Shown one piece after another: positions 53,409 through 62,953 of a DNA stretch of 64,000 bases. The notes below the pieces were generated by a model. It saw nothing but the letters and a program-made list of their open reading frames with translations, was not told the origin of the DNA and did no database searches. Made by a program: the position numbers and the translations under genes. This DNA comes from Asterella californica (taxonomy: Eukaryota > Streptophyta > Marchantiopsida > Marchantiales > Aytoniaceae), in NCBI GenBank assembly GCA_036924285.1, contig JAYKYS010000007.1, positions 13,206,001-13,270,000 on the forward strand. The letters are read 5' to 3'. Numbering within the stretch: position 1 is the first letter of the stretch; each line of letters begins with the position of its first letter.

Positions 53409-55133
53409 ATGGATCACAGTGCTGCTGTACAGGGTGTGGCTGCTGCTCAAGGTGCTCCTGTTCAAGAGACTCCTGTTCAGGAAGGAATAGGTTCTCAAGG
53501 AGGACCTACGGTGGTTCCAGCAACAGCACAACCTGCTGTAGACACGTCTCAGATTCTTCAGGCGTTGGCTGCCTTGATTCAGCAGCAGCCTGCAATTGGG
53601 GGAGCTGAGCAGAAGTCCACAAGGGCATTACAACCAATTGTAGGTCGATGTGGGCGATTTGATGGAAGAGATGTTACAAGGTACCTGCGGGAGTATGTGG
53701 GCGAGATGGAGTTAGTCAGGGCACCCGAAGTTGAGGTAATTCTAAGCTTTGAGTTGACTGTTGTCCCTGAACTGAGAGAGAAGGTTAGAAATTTACAGAG
53801 AAGACATTTAGGTGGGTGGACTCTGTTTGAACGTGCACTGAGAGAAGAATTTCTAGAAGAGGACTCTGAAAGAGTCACCAGAAGAACTCTCATGGATTGG
53901 ATAGAGCGTCAGCCTGGACGTTCCATGAGATTGAATGAAGTGATCCGTGAATTTGAGAAGAGGTACTCTCAGCTTTCTGGTCTAGAGAGGTTGACGTTGG
54001 ATGCTAGGAAGACAGAGTTGTTCTTAGGGGCTCTGGATGAGTTCACAGCAGATAGGCTTTGTTTCATGTTGGCTGATCGAGGGGCTGAAGGGGGAGTTAC
54101 ATCTGATTGGAGGAGAGTAGAAGAAGCAGTATCCACCCTTGCTAGACAACATCGTGGTAGGATGGTACTGCAGCCAGAGACCTTGCCGGAGCAGAGAGTA
54201 GCTCCTCATGTTCCGGTAGCTCCTCTTGCAATACCTCAAGCACCTATTGTGATTCCTCAAGCACCTATAGTGGTTCCCCAAGTGGTTCCCCAAGTGGTTC
54301 CTCAAGCGCCTGCAGTACCTATCCCAGCACAGAGAGGACCTAGACAGCAGCAGCGACCTGTTGAGAACCGAAATCAACATAACTTGATAGAAGAACTTAC
54401 TCAACAGTTGAGAGATTTGAGGGTTGAGATGGCAGACTTGAGGAGAGATCAACGACCTGTTGCACCAGGTGTCCGACCTGTAGGAGGAACCTTTACCAGG
54501 AGATGTATTTGGTGTGATAGTCCAGATCATCTCAGAGGAGACTGTCAAGACTTGGCGGTTGTCTTGCGAGAGGGCGTAGTCAACTATCAGAACAACAGGT
54601 TGTATCTAACCGCCACTAGACAGCCTCTGAACACATATTTTGGAAGAGGAGGAATGAGGAGTTCTCTTCCAGCACTTACTGGTGCGAATACTACAGCGAT
54701 GACTGCGGGTTCTGCGGAGGCTGATGTATATACTGGGAGAGTTGAGGTGCGCTCTAATCCAACTATGGTTGAGCAGGCTGTTGAGGTTCCGGTTGAAATG
54801 ATGAAGAGAGGTGCTGAAAGCATTAGGAGAGCTACTGGATGGAGAGACCCAGTAGATGCAACTTCTATTCGAGCGTTTTTAGAGACGAGTGGTGAACAAG
54901 ATGCCATGATCGAAGACAAAAGAAGACGGGACGCTTCTGATTTAGATGCAGGAGTACCAGAGGACAGTGACCGTCGGAGGGTTACAAGGAGGAGAGCAGC
55001 GGAACCATCACCATCTGTACCAGCTGGAAGATTTCCTGCTGCAGAGGATATACCTTCTACCTTGAGACAGATGGGTGGAGCCGATTTACAAGAGTTGAAG
55101 ATATGGAGGAAAATACAAAAAGATGGATGGTGA
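53409..55133 (+). CDS. Gag, outer Ty3 element
   Basis: The start is taken at the Met of MDHSAAVQG because the related gag at 62884 begins MDHKG at the same place; the frame is open from 53376. Using numbering from 53376: Pro/Ala/Gln-rich N-terminus, Gag core about 85-265 (RYLREYVGEMELVRA, ALREEFLEEDSERVTRR, DRLCFMLADRGAEGGV), a Pro/Val-rich linker of repeated IPQAP/VVPQ, a coiled stretch, then zinc knuckle C377-X2-C380-X4-H385-X4-C390 (CIWCDSPDHLRGDC). Its role is packaging element RNA into particles. No DTG/DSG protease motif is seen in it. The 3' end overlaps the pol frame by 163 bases, with pol in the -1 frame. Confidence 0.88.
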   Translation: MDHSAAVQGVAAAQGAPVQETPVQEGIGSQGGPTVVPATAQPAVDTSQILQALAALIQQQPAIGGAEQKSTRALQPIVGRCGRFDGRDVTRYLREYVGEMELVRAPEVEVILSFELTVVPELREKVRNLQRRHLGGWTLFERALREEFLEEDSERVTRRTLMDWIERQPGRSMRLNEVIREFEKRYSQLSGLERLTLDARKTELFLGALDEFTADRLCFMLADRGAEGGVTSDWRRVEEAVSTLARQHRGRMVLQPETLPEQRVAPHVPVAPLAIPQAPIVIPQAPIVVPQVVPQVVPQAPAVPIPAQRGPRQQQRPVENRNQHNLIEELTQQLRDLRVEMADLRRDQRPVAPGVRPVGGTFTRRCIWCDSPDHLRGDCQDLAVVLREGVVNYQNNRLYLTATRQPLNTYFGRGGMRSSLPALTGANTTAMTAGSAEADVYTGRVEVRSNPTMVEQAVEVPVEMMKRGAESIRRATGWRDPVDATSIRAFLETSGEQDAMIEDKRRRDASDLDAGVPEDSDRRRVTRRRAAEPSPSVPAGRFPAAEDIPSTLRQMGGADLQELKIWRKIQKDGW

Positions 55134-57301
55134 AACAGGTATCAGGGTTGTGGCGTGTAGGAGTTCTATCTGAAGACGAAGTGGTTTCTGGTTTGTTTGA
55201 AGAGTTTATGTCTGTACAGTCAGCTGTTGGTTGGTTAGACAATGTGAGTAGATTGATGGAGGAGAAAAATAGTGTGGTGGTGATCTCTATCCACTCTCGA
55301 TGCATATATAAGGAGATTGCTACATACCTGCAGTTCTTTCCTCATCCGATGCAGAATAATGAAGGGAGAGAAGCAAGTTGTTGGTGTGCACTCCCTCAGG
55401 AAGCAGACGTCCATGCGAAGTACAAATCTGTATTGAGAAAGGTAAGACCGGTAGCAGCTCAACTACCTGCTAACTCCCAGCAGCAAGTACAGTTAGTGGG
55501 GACTGAACCTATATTGCGTGATCATAGACGAGTAGGGCATCAGTTTACTGAGGAGACATTGAAGGAGCTCCGGATAGGAGGGGGTGATTTCTTGACCGAG
55601 GTCGAGAAGACAGTGTTTGAACAGATGGTAGTAAAGCATGGTAAAGCATTCTCTTTTTCAGCAGAGGAGATAGGTTGTGTGGACCCGCAGGTTATAGCGC
55701 CTATGGTTATATTCACAATCCCTCATGTGCCTTGGGACCTGAAACCGATCCCAGTTCTTCGTGCTTTGTTGCCTAAACTCATCGAGTTGTTGAAGGAGAA
55801 GGTACAGATGGGGATACTTGAGCCGTCTATGGGGCCATATTCTAGCAGGTGGTTCACTGTGCCCAAGAAGTCAGGAGCTTTGCGTTTTATTCAAGACCTA
55901 CAACCTGCGAATAACGTAACCATTCGTAACGTTGGGACGGGTCCTGTGATTGAAGAGGTAGCAGAGGCATTTGCAGGAAGAGCTATCTATTCGATAGGAG
56001 ATCTATATTCTGGTTATGATCAGTTCCAGCTGGCTGTGGAGAGTAGAGATTTAACTACTATGCGTACGCCCCTAGGATTGATGCGGATGTGTACTCTTCC
56101 ACAAGGAGCGACGAACTCGGTGGCTCATATGCAGAATGCGATGCATAAGGTACTAAGGGAGTTTGTGCCTGATGTTACCATTCCATTTCTAGATGATATT
56201 CCTATAAAGGGTTGTGCGGTTGAAGACAAGGACGAAGCAGTACTTGCGAATGGGTGTAGAAGGTTTGTTGCGGATCATATCAGGGATGTAGAACGTATCT
56301 TGACTCGCTTGGAGGAGGTACATCTCACCCTATCCGGAGCTAAGTCCAAGTTTGGTGTGTCTGAGATTTTAGTGGTTGGACATCTGTGTGGTGCTTTTGG
56401 AAGGCGACCAAACCCGGAGAAAGTTGAAGCCATAGCTAGGATGGCAGACTGTAGGAATATCACAGAGGTTCGACGCTTTCTAGGTGCTTGTGTATTTTAT
56501 CGTTTATCCATTCCTCATTATGCTCATGTTGCTGAGCCTTTGTATGCATTATTGAGGAAGGGTAAGAGGTTTATATGGACCTCAGTCCATCGAGAAGCTA
56601 TGAATAGGTTGAAGGAGGCTCTACAGTCTCCGCCTGTTTTGAGAAGAGTAGACTATGAATGTGGGAGACCTGTCATTGTTACAGTAGATACTAGCCCGAA
56701 GGCAATTGGCTGGGCGATAGGTCAAGATGATGCGGATGGATTGCGGCTTACCTCTAGGTTTGGAGCTAGGATCTTGACAGACAGGCAACGAGATTATCCT
56801 CAGATAAAGCGTGAGCTGTGGGGAGCGGTGACAGCAATGAAGACAGATCGTGAGTTTCTGATTGGTGCTCATGTAGTCCTGGAAACGGATTGTCTACCTC
56901 TACTAGGCATGATATCCAACTGTACCACGCCAGACATAGCAATGTTACGTTGGATTGCCTATATTAGAAGCTTGAATCCAGAGCTGAAGCATATAAAAGG
57001 AAAGGAGAATATGGTTGCAGATATGTTATCAAGGGCTCGATTTGTGGATGAGGATGTCATGATTTCAGAAGCTGAGGAAGAAGAGAGACAGGATGCTCAG
57101 TGTCAGGTTAATCGACGGGCTACAAACTTGGAGCCGTTGATGTTTAGAGAGGAGCTTTACACGGGTAGACTTCGTGACATAGGATATTATCTGAGCTTGT
57201 TGGAGAGGCAGGAGAGATGGAGCAAAGTAGAGTTCAGGGAGATAAGGAAACAAGCTTACAACTATCTTCTGCATGATGGGTATCTTTGGAGACGACCATA
57301 G
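55103..57301 (+). CDS. Pol: reverse transcriptase and RNase H, outer element
   Basis: 732 codons from the first Met; the frame is open from 54971, so expression probably needs a -1 frameshift from gag. Reverse transcriptase: WFTVPKKSGALRFIQD, catalytic Asp300 (IGDLYSGYDQF) and FLDD at 362-365. RNase H: TVDTS Asp529, Glu571, Asp596. Connection motif EVRRFLGACVFYR as in Ty3 elements. No clear aspartic protease precedes RT. The frame ends at TAG (57299) after YLWRRP; the integrase frame continues in the same frame right after it. Confidence 0.9.
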   Translation: MEENTKRWMVKQVSGLWRVGVLSEDEVVSGLFEEFMSVQSAVGWLDNVSRLMEEKNSVVVISIHSRCIYKEIATYLQFFPHPMQNNEGREASCWCALPQEADVHAKYKSVLRKVRPVAAQLPANSQQQVQLVGTEPILRDHRRVGHQFTEETLKELRIGGGDFLTEVEKTVFEQMVVKHGKAFSFSAEEIGCVDPQVIAPMVIFTIPHVPWDLKPIPVLRALLPKLIELLKEKVQMGILEPSMGPYSSRWFTVPKKSGALRFIQDLQPANNVTIRNVGTGPVIEEVAEAFAGRAIYSIGDLYSGYDQFQLAVESRDLTTMRTPLGLMRMCTLPQGATNSVAHMQNAMHKVLREFVPDVTIPFLDDIPIKGCAVEDKDEAVLANGCRRFVADHIRDVERILTRLEEVHLTLSGAKSKFGVSEILVVGHLCGAFGRRPNPEKVEAIARMADCRNITEVRRFLGACVFYRLSIPHYAHVAEPLYALLRKGKRFIWTSVHREAMNRLKEALQSPPVLRRVDYECGRPVIVTVDTSPKAIGWAIGQDDADGLRLTSRFGARILTDRQRDYPQIKRELWGAVTAMKTDREFLIGAHVVLETDCLPLLGMISNCTTPDIAMLRWIAYIRSLNPELKHIKGKENMVADMLSRARFVDEDVMISEAEEEERQDAQCQVNRRATNLEPLMFREELYTGRLRDIGYYLSLLERQERWSKVEFREIRKQAYNYLLHDGYLWRRP

Positions 57302-57313
57302 AGGAGAGATGGG

Positions 57314-58540
57314 ATGTTCATACGGGTAGTGGACGATCAAGAGACTAAGCAACGACTAATGAAGGAGTTCCATGATACTTTATGGGCCGGACATCGAGGG
57401 ATTTGGGCTACCTACACCAAGTTGAAGGAGAGGTACTGGTGGAAAGGTCTGTATCAGGATGTGGTGAACTACGTCAGCTCCTGCTTGCATTGTCAGTTCT
57501 ACTCAAAGATCCGGTATAGGGACGGTCTTGTGCCAACTTATCCGCCTTGCATTCACTTTCAGTGGGTTCTTGACTTAGTGGTGATGCCTCTAGGGTTATG
57601 GGGCATGCGATATTTGGTTCTGGCTCGTGAGGATCTCTCCAATTTTGTAGAAGGACGAGCTTTGAGGACGAAGACCACAGAGGGGATATGTAAGTTTGTT
57701 CTTGAAGATATTATTTGTAGGTATGGGTCTGTAGGAAGGCTACGGGCAGATAGGGGAGAACTACGGGGTACGGAAGCGAAAGAGTTTTTTGCTCGATATG
57801 GTGTGAAGCTCAAGCTTACTACTGCGATGAATCCAGAGGGGATTGGCAAGAGCGAGCGAGGACATCCATCAATAGTTCAGGCTTTGGTGAATGCATGTGA
57901 CGGTAAGCATAGAGAGTGGCCCAGGTTACTCCCTTTTGCTTTATGGGCAGATAGAACAACTCATTGTTCTACTACAGGGTACATGCCTGTTGAGTTGATG
58001 TTAGGGCAGAAACCGATGATGCCAGCAGAAGAAGACTTTCCTACCTGGGCTACCTTGCCATGGGAGGACAATGTGGACCGTGTGCAGCTTCTCTCACTAC
58101 GAATCAGACAGCTAGAATGTAGAGAGGAGGATCTCGCTGAAGCGCAGCTCCGGCTGAAGGCGGCTCGACTTGGGAACAAGGAGAGGTTTGATAGGACTCA
58201 TAGACTTCGGCCAAAACTGATACAAGTTGGGGAGTGGGTGTTGGTATACGACAGCACATTGGAGAACCAACACTCTACAGTTCGAAAGTTTTCGAGAAGG
58301 TGGTTTGGTCCATACCTTGTCTCTGATGTACATCAGAATGCTACTTATTCCTTGCAAGAGCTAGATGGCACGCCCTTAAGACTTCCAGTTGCTGGGAAAC
58401 GAGTGAAGTTATTCAAGAAGAGAGGAGAGATTGTGGAGCTAGCTGAGTTCTTAGGTTCAGAGCAGCCAGGAGCAAATGAATACCTATCTGAGGCGGTCGA
58501 GGAGAGCGAAGACGATTTGGAGGACCACGAGGATCGGTGA
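57314..58540 (+). CDS. Integrase, outer element (in frame with pol)
   Basis: 408 codons. Zinc-binding His20, His27, Cys57, Cys60 (H-X6-H, CLHC), catalytic core Asp87 (VLDLVV), Asp146 (RADRGE), Glu181 (GKSERGH), D-X34-E spacing. The C-terminal region WVLVYDSTLENQ ... RRWFGPYLV resembles that of other Ty3 integrases; acidic tail. Separated from the RNase H frame by a single TAG plus four codons, without frameshift. So this is one pol gene broken by a nonsense codon, or one needing stop-codon read-through. Confidence 0.9.
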   Translation: MFIRVVDDQETKQRLMKEFHDTLWAGHRGIWATYTKLKERYWWKGLYQDVVNYVSSCLHCQFYSKIRYRDGLVPTYPPCIHFQWVLDLVVMPLGLWGMRYLVLAREDLSNFVEGRALRTKTTEGICKFVLEDIICRYGSVGRLRADRGELRGTEAKEFFARYGVKLKLTTAMNPEGIGKSERGHPSIVQALVNACDGKHREWPRLLPFALWADRTTHCSTTGYMPVELMLGQKPMMPAEEDFPTWATLPWEDNVDRVQLLSLRIRQLECREEDLAEAQLRLKAARLGNKERFDRTHRLRPKLIQVGEWVLVYDSTLENQHSTVRKFSRRWFGPYLVSDVHQNATYSLQELDGTPLRLPVAGKRVKLFKKRGEIVELAEFLGSEQPGANEYLSEAVEESEDDLEDHEDR

Positions 58541-58573
58541 CGAATTGGCACATACCAGAGGATGTGCAGGTTT

Positions 58574-58585
58574 GGAGGGGGTGAA
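58574..58585 (+). other. Polypurine tract, outer element
   Basis: GGAGGGGGTGAA lies directly before the right LTR (TGTCG at 58586), the standard position for priming plus-strand synthesis. Confidence 0.75.
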
Positions 58586-60565
58586 TGTCGTATTGTACAT
58601 AGGTCTGTACAGTGAAAAGTATTGCAAAGAGATATTTTTTCCTATATTGTGTAAAGGAAGCTGCCCTGCAGCTTAACAAGCTGGGCAGGAGCTAAGCTGG
58701 GGCCATGCTTGACAAGCTGCTCCCTAGCTTAGACTGGAATATCACCTTGAATGAGGTCGAAAGACACTAGAATGCAGAGCTCGACGAGGAGAGCGACCTC
58801 ATGCTTCCAGTTTTGACAAAAAGTGCTTTAAGTAATAGTTAGCACGTGTTTTAAACTAAGAAATATGCGATAGAGGGAAATCTGTCGATTCTGACTCACG
58901 ACTCGAACTCAGAATCTGATTGCCTGAGTGTGTAGGTGTTCACAAGTACTATAGTTTTGACTCCTTGTTCATTAAAAACGGAGTTGTATAGAAGAGTTTG
59001 CACAGAAAAGGCTAGTAAAGACTTTGCAGGAAGATTTCTACAGTAAAAGCATATGTACAAAGTTTAAATCCTTTTAGAACGGAACTAGAGGCCATCCCAG
59101 TGATAGGGCGCCTGCCTAGGAGGGAAGTGGTCTAAGGATCAATCCCTCCTGGCCTCTGGTTCCTATTCTGGCGTGTTGGCCTCCCGGATGGGAGTCTATG
59201 TTGGGTATTCAGCCATGTCCTGATTACCTAGGGGCGGGAGACCGGTATCTCCCTTAATCGTGGGCTTCCTGGCTTAAGCCTCCGCATGCCATCCTGAATA
59301 TACTATGGGAGATACCTGGTGCGCATATGGGAGGGCTGTAAGCCCTGTGGGGCAGCCTCATAAGTGTAGGGGCTTCGGCCTACATTGGATGGCTTGTAGT
59401 ATATTCAGGATGGCATCAAGATGGCATCAAGAGCACATGAAACTTTTGCTAAATAGTTAAATAATCATCGAGTAGGCTTGCGATGGAAAATGAGGTTATG
59501 TGAACCTTTATAGTGTAGGGATAGAGTTTGTAGAGACAACTGCGAAACTTATATTAAAAAAGAGTCAACTTTGTAAAAAATGCTTTGTACGCATAAGGAC
59601 AGCAGGGGGCAGCTTAAGCTAGGGCCCTGCTTGTGATAAGTGAGTGCACTTATAAGGACAGCAGGGGGCAGCTTAAGCTGGGGTCTTAACTTTTAGGTTT
59701 AATACCTGCGGCGGCTGGAGATCGGGGACACTTTTTCAAGGGAGTTTTCTGAGAGAACTGGGAGGGAAGGAGAAAAAAAGAGCAGAATTAGGGATTGAGG
59801 AGAGGAGACGCTGAGAAGCTTGGAGGCTGAGCAGGGATTGATTTTTCTGACAGAATTGAGTGGATTGAGGAGAGGAGACGCTGAGAAGCTTGGAGGCTGA
59901 GTGAGGATCGATTTTTTGGACAGAATTGATTAGAGTGAGCAGGGGAGATCGTGAGAGAGGCAGAAAAGTGTTTTGGAGACAAGAACCTCATTTGCAAGCG
60001 ATTTTTGGACTGAGAGCCGGGAGCTGAAGCAGAAGGAAGGGAATTAGGGATTTAGGATCAGGGAAGCGCATGAGAAGCTGGGAGACAAGGAGAGAGGAAA
60101 TTTTCTGGACAGAATTGAGAAGGTGGACGGTGACTTCGTGACAGAGGGATAGACAAACGTTTGGAGGTTGGAGCTTCATCTGATATACAGTTTGGGGTTT
60201 GGAAGCAGTAGAATTGAACGGACAGAGGTGGTTTATTTGAAGGAGATCGTTTTTGACAAGGCTTTGGTTGTCGTAAGATCAAATTCCTTGGAATTTTCAG
60301 CTGAGAAGGACTTAGGAGAGGAGGAGAGAGATATTTTCTTAACAGTGAAGCAGTTGACACTGTAATAAAGCTATTTCTACTCCGGAGAGACATATTTGTG
60401 TACCTGAGTGCGTGCTTGAGTGTTTGTTTTGCAATTGGTGGATACAAGAGGCTGGGTTTTGAAATTTCATCGTCTGCAGCGACCTATCTTCCTTTCTGGT
60501 CATTTCTCTTTGATCTATCACAGTCAGGAGGTCCGCCTTCCCCAAGAAAGACTCTCACCACGACA
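58586..60565 (+). repeat. Outer element right LTR
   Basis: 1980 bp, TGTCG to CGACA. Carries the uninterrupted copy of the inner element's target (AGCAGGGGGCAGC near 59665), the tRNA-like segment (59087-59157), the 18-bp inverted repeat (59288-59414), an 11-base tandem duplication (GATGGCATCAA) and two 70-bp units. Confidence 0.94.
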
Positions 60566-61383
60566 ACGTAAGTTGTCCTTCTCTTGCTGCTAGTTTCCTC
60601 AGCCAAAGTGCATCATCTGCACTAGCTCTGTCAAGTTCAGCTTCCTCCCTGCGACTTTCTCATAAGATCATCGGTTACCCTCCAAAGCGTACAACAACGA
60701 CACAACCACTTCTTGAATGTACTTCACCGAAGAAGCGAGTTGCACTACTTCTTCGACTGCCGAAGTAGCTCCCAGTGTGGTATCCTCTCCCTTCTTCTCC
60801 CGAGGAGTGTCCTTGCTTCGGCTTCTTCGGTTGCTTCTTCTTCGGTCTCTTCTCCATCGACGCAGACTGTCTTTGTCATCTTCATCTTCTTGCGAGACTT
60901 CTGCGCTGACCTCAGAGTTTTCTCTAAGCCTTCTTCCTCCCACTCCTTCTCACTAGTGGAGCTACCTCAACTACATCCTCGTCCTCCTCTTGGGTTATTG
61001 TCTCAGGCGCTCTTTTTGGAACTGCCTCTGACGTAGTCGCAGGCTGTTTCTTCGCTTCCTCGGTCACTGCGTCTTCGGCTACTACCTTGTCAAAGAATTC
61101 TCCAGCTGTATATCCCTAACTGGAGTCGGTGTGATCTCGAACTCTTCTTCTTCGGCTGCTGCTGTGAAGCCCAACTTCTTCTGACCAGCTTCCGATAAGA
61201 GTCCCATGCCCATGTAGAAAACTGAGACAAATGCTCACTAAATCTTCGTCGGCCCAGAGCTTTTGCACATGGAGATGAACGATCCTCGCCCAATGAGCTC
61301 TTCTCTTGGCGAAGAGCTGTTCGATGAAATTGATCTGTCAATTCGACATGTATGTCGTTCTTCTTGGCCGGAAGATCGTCATA
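60566..61383 (-). pseudogene. Coiled-coil gene relic, 5' part
   Basis: Minus-strand segments in several frames: INFIEQLFAKRRAHWARIV with LHVQKLWADEDLVSICL, an acidic region (ITQEEDEDVVEVAPLV), KKMKMTKTVCVDGEETEEE and EEAELDRASADDALWLRKLA up to the insertion point. Frameshifts and stops separate them. Across the retroelement the reading continues (with a one-base shift) into the coiled coil at 34158-34683, so the element landed in this gene or relic. Protein not recognised. Confidence 0.5.
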
Positions 61384-62884
61384 TCACATCTGCAACCTCT
61401 CTCTTCTTCGGGTTACAGAATCGCTCGTTACAGTAATCGCTCTGATAGAAGCAACATCTACAGGATCTCCCCATCTTGTGACCCTACGAATAGACTTGGC
61501 TCCTCTCTGTAGTATCTCAGAAGGAACTGGAGCCACACTCTTCTCAGCAATCCTATCTAGCGATGTAGGACTAGAAGAGACTTCAATATGCCCAGCATAT
61601 ACATCAGAATTTACCAGCGGTGCCATCAATGCAGTTGCTGTTGCAGCCACAGCAATCTGAGGTAGACTCCTCATGCCTCCTCACCCAAACTGTGTGCTCA
61701 ACGACTCTCCAGTAGAAGAAAGGTGCAGCCTACCGTTCTGATAGGGAACCACACCATCTTGCAAAGCAGCTGTGAGCTCTTGATAATCTCTTCGGAAATG
61801 ATCAAGATTATCACACCATATACATCTACGAACAAGAGCACCTCCCGGACGTGCTGCAGCAGGCGCCGGTGGCTGCTCCCTCTGCAATCCAGCTAGCTCT
61901 ACCTTCAGCTCTCGCATCTGTCGAATAAGATCTTCAATCTGATTCTGATGAGCATGGTTCTCCGTAGGTCTCTGAACAGGTGTCCTTTGTGCATGAGCTG
62001 GCAGAACTGGCATCAAAGGAACTGCAGCCGGGACAACAGGTCTGGGAGCAAGAGCCAAAGGCTGCTGTACTTGAGGAGCAACATAAGATTGAGTGACCAC
62101 TTCTGCAAGCGGACGTCCTCCCACAACCACTCTTCCCCTCCTCTGCCTCGTCAGTACAGCCACAACATCCTGAACTCTCTTCCAATCCATAGTAACACCT
62201 CCTTCAGCCGATCGATATGCTAACATGAAACATAATCTATCTGCCGTGACATCATCGGTAGCTTGTAGGAAAAGCTCTGTTCTCCTAGCATCTAAGGTTA
62301 TGCGCTCAAGAGTTGAAAGTTGTCGGTATCTCCGATCAAACTCTCTCAGCAACTCATTCAGGCTCATCATACGACCAGGTTGCTGCTCAACCCAGTCCAA
62401 AAATGTCCTCCTAGTAACTCTCTCTGAATCTTCTTCAAGAAACTCTTCTCGAAGAGATCGCTCAAAACTCATCTCGAAGAGATCGCTCAAAACTCATCCA
62501 GATTCCAAGGCTTCTTCTCTGTACATCCTTAACTTGGTCCCGCAACTCAGGAATGACAGCTAACTCAAAACTTGCTATCATCTCAGCATCAGTAACTCTA
62601 ACCAGCTCCATCTCTCCTCTATACTCACGTAGATATCTAGAAATATCTCTACCTTCAAACCTTCCACATTTGTTCACAATAGCTTGCAAAACCTTGGTGG
62701 ATTTTAACTCACCCCCTCGGACGATCGGATTTTGTTGGACCAAGGCCGCAAGCGTCTTCAAGATCTCAGCCGTGTCCAGACCAGATGTAGATGTTGCTGT
62801 AGCCGCTGGTGCTACAGAAGGTGATGCAGTAGACGTAGATGCAGCAGCCGTAGAAGTAGCAGCAGCAGCGCCCTTGTGATCCAT
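61384..62884 (-). pseudogene. Broken gag, third Ty3 family
   Basis: Begins MDHKGAAAATSTAAAS, with Gag core (RYLREYRGEMELVRVTD, REEFLEEDSERVTRRTF) and knuckle CIWCDNLDHFRRDY, whose last Cys is Tyr. A 25-bp tandem duplication (62448-62497) shifts the frame, and an Arg codon in FGRGGMRS has become TGA (61681). It resembles the intact gag at 53409, so it belongs to a sister family. Pol is missing; the reading abuts the coiled-coil relic at 61384. Confidence 0.8.
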
Positions 62885-62932
62885 CTCTTCACCTTGTAAT
62901 AAACTCAACCTCCTCAATCAATCACCCCAAGA

Positions 62933-62951
62933 GCTCTCAGCGGAAGCACCA
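62933..62951 (-). other. Primer binding site, third-family element
   Basis: In element sense TGGTGCTTCCGCTGAGAGC, two bases inside the LTR boundary at 62954; one base different from the outer element's PBS. Confidence 0.6.
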
Positions 62952-62953
62952 AA

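Larger units (their letters stand above)
34684..60565 (+). mobile_element. Outer Ty3/Gypsy LTR retrotransposon with nested passenger
   Basis: Ends are LTRs starting TGTCG and ending CGACA (left 34684-53343, interrupted; right 58586-60565). Target duplication ACGT at 34680-34683 and 60566-60569. Subtracting the passenger (35758-52373) and its 4-bp duplication leaves about 9.26 kb. Internal order: PBS, gag, pol (RT, RNase H), integrase, polypurine tract, so Ty3 order. The LTRs are near-identical apart from tandem-copy number, so the insertion is fairly young. Coding is intact except one stop between RNase H and integrase. Confidence 0.93.

Noticed and set aside
53409..58540. Possible pararetrovirus or endogenous virus
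   Set aside because: LTRs, PBS, polypurine tract, D-D-E integrase and Ty3 gene order show an LTR retrotransposon; no envelope or movement protein was seen.
58476..58676. 66-codon ORF over the right LTR start (also tail shared with 34565-34774)
   Set aside because: It is LTR sequence read in a chance frame; the shared C-terminus reflects LTR identity, not a protein family.
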